Source: CAZPEV01 sp964585635 (GTDB lineage Bacteria; Zixibacteria; MSB-5A5; GN15; JAAZOE01). From it: 11,638 bases of DNA. The notes under the pieces were generated by a model. It made no database searches. It saw nothing but the letters and a program-made list of their open reading frames with translations, and was not told where the DNA came from. Below, piece after piece: positions 1 to 7,179 of the stretch (within the stretch, counting starts at the first letter, position 1; each line of letters starts with the position of its first letter). Location: contig CAZPEV010000109.1 of assembly GCA_964585635.1 (NCBI GenBank), positions 1-11,638 on the forward strand, written 5' to 3'. A program made the position numbers and the translations under genes.

Positions 1-72
1 CAGTTCGGCCAGATAATCGAGGCGGCTGCCGACCGCGGGGTGTTCCCGGCAGTGAAGATCTAAGTTGAATCA
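1..72 (-). pseudogene. mfd: Continuation of mfd beyond the in-frame TAA-TGA
   Basis: After the adjacent TAA and TGA codons, the mfd frame stays open to the left edge. It encodes 23 residues beginning FNLDLHCREHPAVG and ending LDYLAEL. This resembles the segment that joins domain 1b to domain 3 in Mfd (a short strand, then a 'P..G...L..L' pattern). No frame change is needed, so either two codons are wrong, or paired compensating indels occurred in the A/T-rich run at 73-90, or the gene is genuinely broken. Confidence 0.55.
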
Positions 73-1185
73 TTAAAAATAAAAAAAGGGATGAATATCC
101 AGCGCGACATATGACAACAGCCGCTGAAATTGTGAATCGGGACTGCGGTAATACTGCTCGACCGGCGGCGGGGCGACCAGGCGGGTCTTCGCCCGCTCGA
201 ACTGGCGCTGTCCTTCCTGGATATGCTCCTTCATCATATCCCGAAGAGCCCGGCTGCCGTCGAGGACGACCAGATCATCGCCGTCCAGATAATCAAGCAG
301 CGATCCCGGCGTGATGCCAAAGCTGACGGCCAGCCATTCGAGGCCGGGGAGTTCCGGTTCGGAAATGAAGCGGGCGCGAATCAAATCGGCGTCATGCTCC
401 GGAAGACGCTCGAGATAGCTTTCCAACGTTTCCGACCGGATCGGCACCTCGCGGCGAGGCAAGAGATCAATATTATCCAGACGGTCGATGGTGCGCTGGT
501 CGCGAACGTCGAACAGGCGCAGTGATTCGATCTCATCGCCGATGAATTCGGCGCGGATCGGCAGTTCGCTGGAAGGGGAAAAGAAATCGATCAGGCCGCC
601 CCGGACGGCAAAATCGCCCACCTCTTCCACCGCCGCCACGCGGTTGAAGCCGAGGGCGACCAGACGGCCGGCCAGTTCCTCCGGCTCCAGTTTCTGGCCG
701 ATCGTGAGGCGCAGCGATTCCGCCAGAAAGGTCGCCTTGGCGATGGTCGGCTCGATTATCGCCTCGGCCGGGGCGACCACAACCCGTTTTTGGCCAGACA
801 TCAACCCCGCCAAGGCCGCCAGCCGCTGGCCGATGATCTCGCCGGTCGGCGAATTAAACTCATAGAGAGTGATCTGTCGCGACGGAAAATAACAGACCGC
901 TTCCTCGCCGATGATATTGCTCAGGTCGTCGGCCAGGCTTTGACCTTCTTCGAAGTTGCCCGCGACAAACAGTATATTATGGTCAAGGCGCTGGTGCAGA
1001 GCCGCCAGCAGGAACGCCACCGATCCCCCCGCCAGGCCGGAAAGCGATAGAGATGCGGAACCATGGTGATGGCTCCCTTCAGCGAGGAGTTGTTGCTTCT
1101 TTAATATCTCCTCACAGAGAGCCTGGAATCGGTTGGATGACGAAAAGAGGTGAGCGATTCTTGACGGCAATGATGTCGAGGGCAT
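73..1185 (-). CDS. mfd: Transcription-repair coupling factor Mfd, N-terminal part, interrupted
   Basis: Mfd is a cytosolic ATP-dependent translocase that removes stalled RNA polymerase from DNA lesions and recruits UvrA. Only the N-terminal UvrB-like part (domains 1a-2-1b) is present. Visible signatures are SPTGEIIGQRLAAL, VVVAPAEAII and the strongly conserved VRGGLIDFF with AEFIGDEIESLRLFDVRDQR, all typical of Mfd rather than UvrB. A complete Mfd is about 1,100-1,200 residues. Here the frame stops after about 370 residues at a TAA (75-73), followed at once by a TGA (72-70), yet the same frame continues with Mfd-like sequence to the window edge. I chose ATG 1185, which has GGGA eight bases upstream. 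A TTG at 1209 would add eight residues but has a poorer ribosome site. It lies 124 bases downstream of the propeller gene. The family call is firm; whether the gene is intact in the organism is open. Confidence 0.9.
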   Translation of the reverse strand: MPSTSLPSRIAHLFSSSNRFQALCEEILKKQQLLAEGSHHHGSASLSLSGLAGGSVAFLLAALHQRLDHNILFVAGNFEEGQSLADDLSNIIGEEAVCYFPSRQITLYEFNSPTGEIIGQRLAALAGLMSGQKRVVVAPAEAIIEPTIAKATFLAESLRLTIGQKLEPEELAGRLVALGFNRVAAVEEVGDFAVRGGLIDFFSPSSELPIRAEFIGDEIESLRLFDVRDQRTIDRLDNIDLLPRREVPIRSETLESYLERLPEHDADLIRARFISEPELPGLEWLAVSFGITPGSLLDYLDGDDLVVLDGSRALRDMMKEHIQEGQRQFERAKTRLVAPPPVEQYYRSPDSQFQRLLSYVALDIHPFFYF

Positions 1186-1218
1186 GCTGTCTATCCCATT
1201 TTTAGGCAACGACGAAAG

Positions 1219-1241
1219 CCCCGACCGGATATCCGGCGGGG
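1219..1241 (-). terminator. GC-rich hairpin between propeller gene and mfd, possible weak terminator
   Basis: CCCCG (1219-1223) pairs with CGGGG (1237-1241) and CCGG (1225-1228) with CCGG (1233-1236), around an ATAT loop with one bulged A. Read on the minus strand, the stem is followed by CTTTCGTCGTT, a poor U-tract. It lies about 70 bases past the propeller stop and just before mfd, so it could be a weak intrinsic terminator or a leader hairpin. Confidence 0.4.
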
Positions 1242-1269
1242 TGTGTCGATCTACTTCAGTTGTCGGCCT

Positions 1270-1275
1270 ATTATA
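1270..1275 (-). promoter_or_regulatory. Possible -10 box for mfd
   Basis: A perfect TATAAT lies on the minus strand between the propeller gene and mfd. No good -35 element is present at 16-19 bases; the best is CTTTCA, matching three of six. If used, the transcript would begin near 1263 and would carry the 1219-1241 hairpin in its leader. Confidence 0.3.
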
Positions 1276-1309
1276 CGCAAAACTGAGGGTCGATGAAAGA
1301 GGAATCGCG

Positions 1310-2782
1310 TCAATCCACGCGGTCGGGATTGATCCATTTGAAGCGCGTCAGGCCTTCCTCGGAGCCAAGCCAGAGATAATTGCCGTCCGGGACGATGGCG
1401 TTGATCTTAATCGATAGGAGGCCGTCCTCCTCGGTGAATTTGCGCCGCTTGCCGGTGGCGCGATCGATCAACAGGAGGCCATCACCCAAAGCGGCGGCGA
1501 TGTACTTATCGCCGGCGGCGGCGGCATAGACGCCGTCGGGAAGATCGATATACGGCACCGGGGAGGCCTTTTCGGTGCTCAGATCGACCGAGGTTAAACC
1601 CCAATCCGAGGAAACGTAAAGCTCATTCTTGTAGAGGAAAATATGCCGGACCAGACCGCGCAGAATTCCCTCGGGGTCTTTCATCCGGCCGATGGTTTTG
1701 GTCGCAAAATCGATATAGTAGGCGCCGAGGGTGGTTCCGATGATTAACCTTCCCGGAGCCAACTGCAGCGCGGTGATAAACAACTCGCCCAAGACCTTCT
1801 TCCCGACCGTCACCGCGCTATTGGTTGACGGCATATACAGCCCCAAACCGTGGGCGGTGCCGACCCAGACCGAATCCTTACCGACGGCCAACGCGGTAAC
1901 CTCTTTGTCGGGAAGGCCGTCTCCCCGACCCAGGGTGAAGAAGCGGTCATCCTTGCGTGGCCGGATAGTCAGGCCGAATTGCCCGGCGAAATAGATGTTC
2001 TTGTCGTCGCCGGCGATGTCATAGATCACGTCGGAGCCAAAGGCCGGAATGTAACGGGGTTCCCAAAAGGTGAATCGCTGCTGGGATCTTTCAAACAGCG
2101 TGATGCCGGCGCGGGCATTGGGATACGAGGGGGATGAATGTCCAGCGTTGCCGGCCAGCCAGAGCGAATCTCCATCTTTGTAGATAACGTCGGTTCGCTT
2201 CTGCAAAAGGCCATACGGCATTAACTCAACCATCAGGCTGCGATCATCCGCCTTGGCTGGACCCAGTCCCCAGGTACCAATGAAAACCGTCCCGGACTGA
2301 TCATCGATAAGACCGGTGATCTGCCAGTCGCGAAATTGGTTGTCGGAGAAGTATCCCTCGGCCGACATCGAATATCCGAAGGGCATCATCATGATCGGCA
2401 GGGGAGGCCGGGGACGGGAATCCCGGGAATCCTGACTTGGAAAATCGGTCTCCAGGTACCAACGATTGCTCAGGTCAGACCAGGAGTACAATCCGTCCTC
2501 GGTTTCGGCGGTGATGAACTGATCGTCGAACGACACGGCCAGCCGGCGCACCTCATGCCCCGGCAGGCCGTCGGAAACGGTGATCGGATCATACCATTTC
2601 CGTTCATACCGCTGATACCGAAGAATACCCTCGGTCGTGCCGAAGTAGACGAAATCGGAACTGAGGGCAATGGTCGTAATGTACGAAAAGGTGGTCCAGG
2701 AAATCGCCTGACCGGGGATGATCTCGGCACTGGTCGTGCAGGGTATGAGGAGAAACACCCCCAGGGCGCAGAGGAATTTCAT
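1310..2782 (-). CDS. Secreted beta-propeller repeat protein
   Basis: This is a 490-residue exported protein of unknown specific function. Residues 1-19 form a signal peptide (charged MK, hydrophobic LGVFLLIP core, TSA before the likely cut). The rest is built of propeller blades of the 'regulator propeller' kind: VYFGTTEGILRY (45-56), VFIGTWGLG (166-174), SVWVGTAHGLGLY (304-316), RLIIGTTLGAYY (345-356), LYVSSDWGLTSV (388-399) and LWLGSEEGLTRF (470-481). Several blades are preceded by a DGLP or DGLLS turn (71, 288 and 453). Such blades are usually found in the sensor part of hybrid histidine kinases, but there is no transmembrane segment, kinase or output domain here, so it is a free periplasmic or extracellular propeller. 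Its ATG overlaps the TGA of the amidohydrolase (ATGA), which indicates translational coupling. LIPC near residue 14 is a poor lipobox because proline precedes the cysteine. Confidence 0.85.
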   Translation of the reverse strand: MKFLCALGVFLLIPCTTSAEIIPGQAISWTTFSYITTIALSSDFVYFGTTEGILRYQRYERKWYDPITVSDGLPGHEVRRLAVSFDDQFITAETEDGLYSWSDLSNRWYLETDFPSQDSRDSRPRPPLPIMMMPFGYSMSAEGYFSDNQFRDWQITGLIDDQSGTVFIGTWGLGPAKADDRSLMVELMPYGLLQKRTDVIYKDGDSLWLAGNAGHSSPSYPNARAGITLFERSQQRFTFWEPRYIPAFGSDVIYDIAGDDKNIYFAGQFGLTIRPRKDDRFFTLGRGDGLPDKEVTALAVGKDSVWVGTAHGLGLYMPSTNSAVTVGKKVLGELFITALQLAPGRLIIGTTLGAYYIDFATKTIGRMKDPEGILRGLVRHIFLYKNELYVSSDWGLTSVDLSTEKASPVPYIDLPDGVYAAAAGDKYIAAALGDGLLLIDRATGKRRKFTEEDGLLSIKINAIVPDGNYLWLGSEEGLTRFKWINPDRVD

Positions 2783-4008
2783 TTATGCCGTCCCGGCCAA
2801 TGGTGCAGCAGATCGACGGCGGTCGCAGCCATAGTGCAATATCCAATTAGAAGCGCTTCCTCGTCAATCATAAACGCCTCATGATGCCAGGGCTTGTCGG
2901 CGCCGATCCGCTTGTTGCCGACGCCCAGCCGAAGCATGGCGCCCGGAACCCGCTCCAGGTAACAGGCGAAATCCTCCGCCCCCGCAATGGGGGGCAGCCG
3001 CCGCACCATACCTTCCGGATATACGGAGCGAAAAGCGGCGGCGATGAACGTGTTCACGCGGGGATCGTTCACCAGCACCGGATAGCCGGAGATGGAGGTC
3101 ACCTCGACTTTGGCGCCGAAAGCCCGCCCGATCCCGACGGCCGTTTTTTGGATCAGGCGGGGGAGTCTTCTCGTCAACGCCCGGTCGAGTGATCGGGCGG
3201 TTCCCTTAAGGCGCACCTCGCCGGCGATGGCGTTGCGGACCTGGCCGCCGATGATGCTGCCGAAGGATATCACCGCCGGACTCATCGGATCGATCATCCG
3301 CGATATGATCTGTTGCAGGCCAGTGATAATTTCGGCGGCGATAGTGACGGCATCCACCGCCAAATGCGGCAGCGCCGCGTGGCCGGAACGGCCGATGATC
3401 CGCAGATCGAAATCGTACACCGAGGCCATGCCGACACCGTCGCATAAGCCGATGACCCCGATGGGAAGGGCCGGGTCGACATGGGCAGCCAGGATGACGT
3501 CCACCCGGGGCCGTTCCAGCACCCCGGCGGCGATCATCGGCCGGGCGCCGCCCGGCGGCATCTCCTCGGCCGGTTGGCAGATGAACCGGACCCGCCCGCA
3601 CAGACGCTTCCGCTGTTTGGCCAGTAGTCGGGCGGCGCCGATCAGCATCGCCATATGGGCGTCGTGCCCGCAGGCGTGCATACGCCCCGCGACTTTCGAC
3701 GCATATGGCAGCGAGGTTTCTTCAGTTACCTCCAGGCCATCGATATCGGTTCTGATCGCGACCACCGGACCGCTACGGCCGGAATCGAGATCGGCCCACA
3801 GGCCGGTTGGGGCACGGCCGTCGTGAATTTCCATCCCCGGCTTTGTCAATTCCCTTTTCAGAAGAGCAGTGGTGCGGAATTCTTGATTGCTGATTTCGGG
3901 GTACTGATGCAAACGGCGACGGAGCCGAACCACCGTATCCTTAATGGCCAGTGCATCCTTTGCCAAGAGGTCATGAATGGCCTTTACGTCATTCTCATTG
4001 TCGGACAT
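2779..4008 (-). CDS. M20D-family amidohydrolase (N-acyl amino acid / aminoacylase type)
   Basis: This is a probable metal-dependent amidohydrolase of peptidase family M20D. The family hydrolyses N-acyl amino acids, hippurate, IAA-amino acid conjugates or similar small amides. At 409 residues it is normal length, and it appears cytosolic because no signal peptide is visible. The metal-site signatures are HACGHDAH (Cys113 and His115), QPAEE (Glu148 and Glu149), His176 in AAHVDP, and His375 in WHHEAF. GAEDFACYLE (343-352) is the conserved C-terminal motif. The dimerisation domain lies between, roughly residues 190-300, with GRSGHAALPH at 206-215. ATG 4008 is preceded by a strong ribosome site, GAGGTGA, at 4018-4012. 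Its stop overlaps the start of the propeller gene, so the two are co-translated. The exact substrate cannot be told from sequence. Confidence 0.93.
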   Translation of the reverse strand: MSDNENDVKAIHDLLAKDALAIKDTVVRLRRRLHQYPEISNQEFRTTALLKRELTKPGMEIHDGRAPTGLWADLDSGRSGPVVAIRTDIDGLEVTEETSLPYASKVAGRMHACGHDAHMAMLIGAARLLAKQRKRLCGRVRFICQPAEEMPPGGARPMIAAGVLERPRVDVILAAHVDPALPIGVIGLCDGVGMASVYDFDLRIIGRSGHAALPHLAVDAVTIAAEIITGLQQIISRMIDPMSPAVISFGSIIGGQVRNAIAGEVRLKGTARSLDRALTRRLPRLIQKTAVGIGRAFGAKVEVTSISGYPVLVNDPRVNTFIAAAFRSVYPEGMVRRLPPIAGAEDFACYLERVPGAMLRLGVGNKRIGADKPWHHEAFMIDEEALLIGYCTMAATAVDLLHHWPGRHK

Positions 4009-4330
4009 GGTTCACCTCGCCTCGTGTAACGACATGCGTCGGTTGATGGGCGGCGCGCAACGGTCCCGGCATTCGGTATCCGCGTCGGCATCGGCATATA
4101 ACATCGACGACGGCTCCTTCATCCAACCGGCCATGGTCGGACTCTGTCAATGAGGACGTCTGTCGGTCGATTGTGGGTATATGATCCATAAGTCAGGGGA
4201 ACCGATTTCAATCTCATCTGATCCCTAAGAATATACATAAAAGGAAACGGGGCGCGTGCGGAAAATAAGGATGGTGAAAGTGCTGGCCATACCGCCGGGC
4301 ATACTACCCGATTGCCGTCGCGGTCTGCGG
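4009..4330 (-). other. Intergenic region upstream of the amidohydrolase
   Basis: These 322 bases hold no credible gene or RNA. On the minus strand a poor promoter-like pair, TTGGAT (4126-4121) and TTATAT (4101-4096) with a 19-base spacer, lies about 90 bases before the amidohydrolase start. I see no hairpin with a T-tract after the cysteine-rich gene, so read-through from it into the amidohydrolase operon is possible. Confidence 0.4.
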
Positions 4331-4624
4331 TTAATCTTTGAAAAGATCGTCGAATGATTGCTTGCGCCCTTCTTTGTTGGTCAGGCGGTTAAGAGCGCGG
4401 GCGCCAACCACGCGGGTCTGGAAATAATCACAAAAATTGGCTTTATCCTTAATCTTGACCGGGTCGTCGATCCGCTCGCGGCAGTGATGGGCGGCATGCG
4501 GGTCATAGAAACGGCATCCTCGGCAGCATTTGAGGTCCGCCAGGCATTTGTCGCAATGATCCAGCCGGGTCGGCTTGGCCGCGATGCCGGTGTCTTTGCC
4601 GCAATTCCAGCAGGTAAGTCCCAT
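4331..4624 (-). CDS. Small nine-cysteine protein, probably metal-binding
   Basis: This 97-residue protein has unknown function. Its nine cysteines are ordered as CWNC (5, 8), CDKC (24, 27), CCRGC (33, 34, 37), Cys48 in HHCRE and Cys65 in ANFCDYF. The paired CxxC knuckles suggest a zinc ribbon in the first 30 residues. The later C-x-x-C-x-FYDP, CRE and K-x-KANFCDYF elements resemble a small uncharacterised conserved family that I recall from other bacteria without a named function, which is recollection and not a search. The C-terminal 30 residues are charged and free of cysteine, ending FDDLFKD. It is cytosolic by appearance. ATG 4624 is supported by AAGGGA about seven bases upstream and by a near-consensus promoter that leaves a leader of only about 18 bases. 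A structural zinc protein and an iron-sulfur protein are both possible. Confidence 0.8.
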   Translation of the reverse strand: MGLTCWNCGKDTGIAAKPTRLDHCDKCLADLKCCRGCRFYDPHAAHHCRERIDDPVKIKDKANFCDYFQTRVVGARALNRLTNKEGRKQSFDDLFKD

Positions 4625-4648
4625 AGAAGGTCCCTTCGGTTACCATAT

Positions 4649-4677
4649 ATGATACGCAGCCTCCGCGTAAATGTCAA
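4649..4677 (-). promoter_or_regulatory. Sigma-70-type promoter for the cysteine-rich gene
   Basis: On the minus strand, TTGACA (4677-4672, perfect) is followed after 17 bases by TATCAT (4654-4649, five of six). The expected transcription start, near 4642, lies just upstream of the ribosome site and ATG 4624. The match and spacing make this one of the two best promoters in the window. Confidence 0.75.
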
Positions 4678-4949
4678 GTGGGCGCCGGGGGCAATATACC
4701 GTATCTTAGGCAGAATGTTCCCACGGCAAGACGCAACGACTTTGCTCCAGATTATTGGCAAGAATGAACCGAGTCGGACCTTACAGATATGGTTTGCAGC
4801 CGGGAATAAACATCGGTGGATGGGGCAGGGTTCGCCGGGATAGAAGAGGATGGGCGGGGTCAAGTCGGGCGGCTTTAAGAGAACCGCAAGCAAAAACCGG
4901 CCGTGGCAGGGTCAACTGAGTGACGCGATCTGACGATATAGTAATAAGT
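4678..4949. other. Unassigned spacer between two divergent promoters
   Basis: About 270 bases separate the two divergent promoters. I see no plausible gene, tRNA or terminator. Open frames that cross it are antisense extensions of the neighbouring genes. A GTTCGCC near 4829 recalls a tRNA T-loop, but its flanks do not pair. Confidence 0.5.
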
Positions 4950-4979
4950 TTGACATGGTTGTCAGAGAATTGATATATT
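4950..4979 (+). promoter_or_regulatory. Sigma-70-type promoter for the phosphomutase operon
   Basis: TTGACA (4950-4955, perfect) and TATATT (4974-4979, five of six) are separated by 18 bases. Transcription would start near 4986, only a few bases before the ribosome site at 4991-4996. The alternative TTG start at 4978 lies inside the -10 box, which rules it out and fixes the gene start at 5002. Confidence 0.8.
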
Positions 4980-5001
4980 GGCCCAAAGAAGGGGAGTGCA
5001 A

Positions 5002-6342
5002 ATGGATTTTGATCGCTCCATTTTCAAAGCCTACGATGTCCGCGGCACCGTCCCGGATCAACTGACGCCGGAAATCGCCTATCGCATCGGAAATTCGCTG
5101 GCCGGATACCTGAAACCGCATTCGATCGCGGTGGGACGGGATATGCGCGTGTCGTCCGATGAGCTGTTCGAGGCTCTTGCCACCGGTATCCTCGACCGGG
5201 GCATCGACGTCGTTGATCTGGGAATGGTCTCGACCGATGCGCTTTATTTCGCCGTAGGCAAGTTCGGATACGATGGCGGGGTGATGATTACCGCATCGCA
5301 TAACCCCTCCCATTACAACGGCTTCAAGATATGCCGCGGGGAGGCGGAACCGTTGTCGGGAGCGGAGGGACTGGACGTCGTCGCCGAAGACCTGGTGCAC
5401 GACCGGATCGAAAAATCGCCGCATCCGGGTTCGATCGCCAGAAAAGAGATCAGCCGTGAATTCGCCGCCCACGTGTTGTCGTTCATCGACCCGACCGTCA
5501 TCAAACCGTTTCGTATCGCCATTGACGCCGGCAACGGCATGGCCGGATTGATCCTGCCGCCCGTTTTTGAAAAACTCCCTTGCTCGATCACACCGCTGTA
5601 TTATAAACCGGACGGGACCTTTCCGAATCATCCCCCCAGCCCGATCGAGAAAGAAAACCTGGTCGACCTGCAACGCGCCATGAAGGATACCAAGGCCGAT
5701 TTGGGCGCCGCCTTCGATGGTGACGCCGACCGGATGTTCTTGCTGCAGAAGGATGGCACTCCGCTGGGCGGCGACATGGTTACGGCGCTGGTGGCCGACA
5801 ATATCTTGACGCGCACCCCGCATGAAACGATTCTCTATAATCTCATCTGCAGCCGCGCCGTGCCGGAGCTGATCCGACGCCGCGGGGGTACCGCGATCCG
5901 CACCCGGGTCGGCCACGCCATTATCAAGCCGCTCATGAGGAAGCATAATGCCGTCTTCGGCGGGGAGCATTCCGGGCATTTCTATTTCCGTGAAAACTGG
6001 TTTGCCGATTCCGGAGTGATTGCGCTATTAGTCTGCCTGGAGCTGCTGTCCCGCTCGGGGCGGGAGTTGCATGAGATCCTACGGGAAATCGATCCCTACG
6101 TGCGTTCCGGAGAAATCAACAGCCGCGTGGCCAACACCGACGCCACCTTGAAAGAAGTCGCGGCCGCTTTCAGTGACGGCGAGGCCGACGGAGTGGATGG
6201 TCTCACCGTCCAATATCACGACTGGTGGTTCAATCTCCGGCCCTCGAACACCGAGCCGCTGCTGCGGTTGAACGTCGAGGCATCAAGCACCGCGCTGCTT
6301 GATACCAAGGTCGGGCAGTTGCTGAACATCATCCGAGGCTGA
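5002..6342 (+). CDS. manB: Phosphomannomutase/phosphoglucomutase
   Basis: This cytosolic enzyme interconverts hexose 6-phosphate and hexose 1-phosphate (mannose and/or glucose), feeding sugar nucleotides for polysaccharide and glycan synthesis. It is an alpha-D-phosphohexomutase of 446 residues with all four active-site loops: TASHNPSHYNGFKI with phosphoserine Ser99; the magnesium loop DGDADR (239-244); the sugar-binding GEHSGH (321-326); and the phosphate-binding RPSNTEP (413-419). The opening FKAYDVRG is typical of bacterial PMM/PGM. GEHSGH rather than GEMSGH is seen in ManB-type members, but sequence alone does not fix mannose versus glucose preference, so the symbol is tentative. The start is ATG 5002, with GGGGAG at 4991-4996. 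The gene ends four bases before the response regulator and is probably co-transcribed with it. Confidence 0.95.
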   Translation: MDFDRSIFKAYDVRGTVPDQLTPEIAYRIGNSLAGYLKPHSIAVGRDMRVSSDELFEALATGILDRGIDVVDLGMVSTDALYFAVGKFGYDGGVMITASHNPSHYNGFKICRGEAEPLSGAEGLDVVAEDLVHDRIEKSPHPGSIARKEISREFAAHVLSFIDPTVIKPFRIAIDAGNGMAGLILPPVFEKLPCSITPLYYKPDGTFPNHPPSPIEKENLVDLQRAMKDTKADLGAAFDGDADRMFLLQKDGTPLGGDMVTALVADNILTRTPHETILYNLICSRAVPELIRRRGGTAIRTRVGHAIIKPLMRKHNAVFGGEHSGHFYFRENWFADSGVIALLVCLELLSRSGRELHEILREIDPYVRSGEINSRVANTDATLKEVAAAFSDGEADGVDGLTVQYHDWWFNLRPSNTEPLLRLNVEASSTALLDTKVGQLLNIIRG

Positions 6343-6346
6343 GCGT

Positions 6347-7102
6347 ATGACGGACAAAGTGAAAATTCTGGTGGTCGATGATGATCCGTATCTACTGGAT
6401 CTGTTGATCGAAACTTTGACGACTATCGGGTACGACGCCCTGGGCGCCTCCAATGCCGAAGGGGCGTTGGCCAGGCTCGGTCAAACCGAGGTCCAACTCG
6501 TTGTCACCGACGTCAAGATGCCGGAAATGGACGGCCTGGAGCTGGCGGCCAGGATAAAGGCCGATTACCCGGGCCTGCCGATCATCTTCATCTCCGGGGT
6601 GTTCACTCCCAGCGTCCTGCATAAAATAGATGGGGTGGGATTCATCAGCAAGCCGTTCCGGATCGGCCAACTGGAGGACATGATCGAAAAGACGGTCGCC
6701 TCCGGGCAGGCGTCGGGCAGGCCTGACGGCGGCGTCATATTGGTCGTCGACGACGACGATAGTTTTCGTGTCATGCTGACCGAAACGCTCAAAATGTCGG
6801 GGTACCGGGTCGTCAATGCCGCCGACGCCCGCGAAGCCTTGAGCCTTCTCGACGAGGGCGGAATCGGCGCCGTCATCGCCGATGTTAAGATGCCCGGTAT
6901 GGACGTCATCGCGTTGACCACCCGGATCAAGAAAGACCGGCCGGATATTCCGGTGATTCTGATTACCGCCTACATGGCCCTGGACCGCGAGCCGGAGGCG
7001 TCCCAGCCGGCCGATGGTTTTCTCATGAAGCCGTTTAAGATCGAGAGTATCACTGCCCTGCTGGAAAATCTCAAGGATGCCGGCACGCCGCAGAGGCGGT
7101 GA
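6347..7102 (+). CDS. Tandem-receiver response regulator without output domain
   Basis: This 251-residue cytosolic signalling protein consists of two CheY-like receiver domains joined by a Gly/Ser-rich linker (about 118-128). The first (5-115) has the acidic cluster DDD (11-13), phospho-acceptor Asp55 in TDVKMPEMDG, Ser83 in FISG and Lys102 in SKPF. Its stretch between Ser83 and Lys102 is a few residues shorter than in CheY. The second (129-245) has DDDD (135-138), Asp179 in ADVKMPGMD, Thr207 in LITA and Lys228 in MKPF. The usual glycine after MPGMD is replaced by valine. Both domains keep all phosphorylation residues. There is no DNA-binding, enzymatic or other output domain, so it probably acts by protein contact or as a phosphate relay or sink. 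No histidine kinase lies in the window. ATG 6347 follows the phosphomutase stop by four bases with only a weak GAGG, suggesting coupled translation. Confidence 0.93.
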   Translation: MTDKVKILVVDDDPYLLDLLIETLTTIGYDALGASNAEGALARLGQTEVQLVVTDVKMPEMDGLELAARIKADYPGLPIIFISGVFTPSVLHKIDGVGFISKPFRIGQLEDMIEKTVASGQASGRPDGGVILVVDDDDSFRVMLTETLKMSGYRVVNAADAREALSLLDEGGIGAVIADVKMPGMDVIALTTRIKKDRPDIPVILITAYMALDREPEASQPADGFLMKPFKIESITALLENLKDAGTPQRR

Positions 7103-7179
7103 TATCCTGCCCGGCCAAAATGGCTGTAGGAATCGCGTCGACTCGGTCGCCCGACCGGTCTCAGCGGGTCGGAAATAGG

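Noticed and set aside
2738..2745. Lipoprotein signal (LIPC) in the propeller protein
   Set aside because: Proline directly before the cysteine does not fit the lipobox; a standard signal peptidase I site (TSA) follows a few residues later.
3092..3826. A 244-codon plus-strand frame opposite the amidohydrolase
   Set aside because: It lies antisense to a well-conserved M20D gene, is rich in Arg/Pro/Ser/Thr, and has no domain or ribosome site.
3995..4189. A 64-codon minus-strand frame overlapping the amidohydrolase start
   Set aside because: It has no ribosome site and no recognisable motif, and it conflicts with the strongly supported start at 4008.
4820..4845. A GTTCGCC resembling a tRNA T-loop
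   Set aside because: The flanking five bases on each side do not pair and no acceptor stem, D-arm or anticodon arm can be drawn.
4978..5001. TTG 4978 as start of the phosphomutase
   Set aside because: It lies within the predicted -10 box, whereas ATG 5002 has a good ribosome site and begins with the conserved N-terminus of the family.
4912..5979. A 355-codon open frame on the minus strand opposite the phosphomutase
   Set aside because: It is fully antisense to a gene with four intact active-site motifs, has low-complexity Arg/Gly/Asp-rich composition and no recognisable domain. Long antisense frames are expected in GC-rich DNA.
7151..7172. CCGACC/GGTCGG stem as a terminator for the phosphomutase-receiver operon
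   Set aside because: The stem has six pairs with a ten-base loop and is followed by A-rich, not T-rich, sequence.
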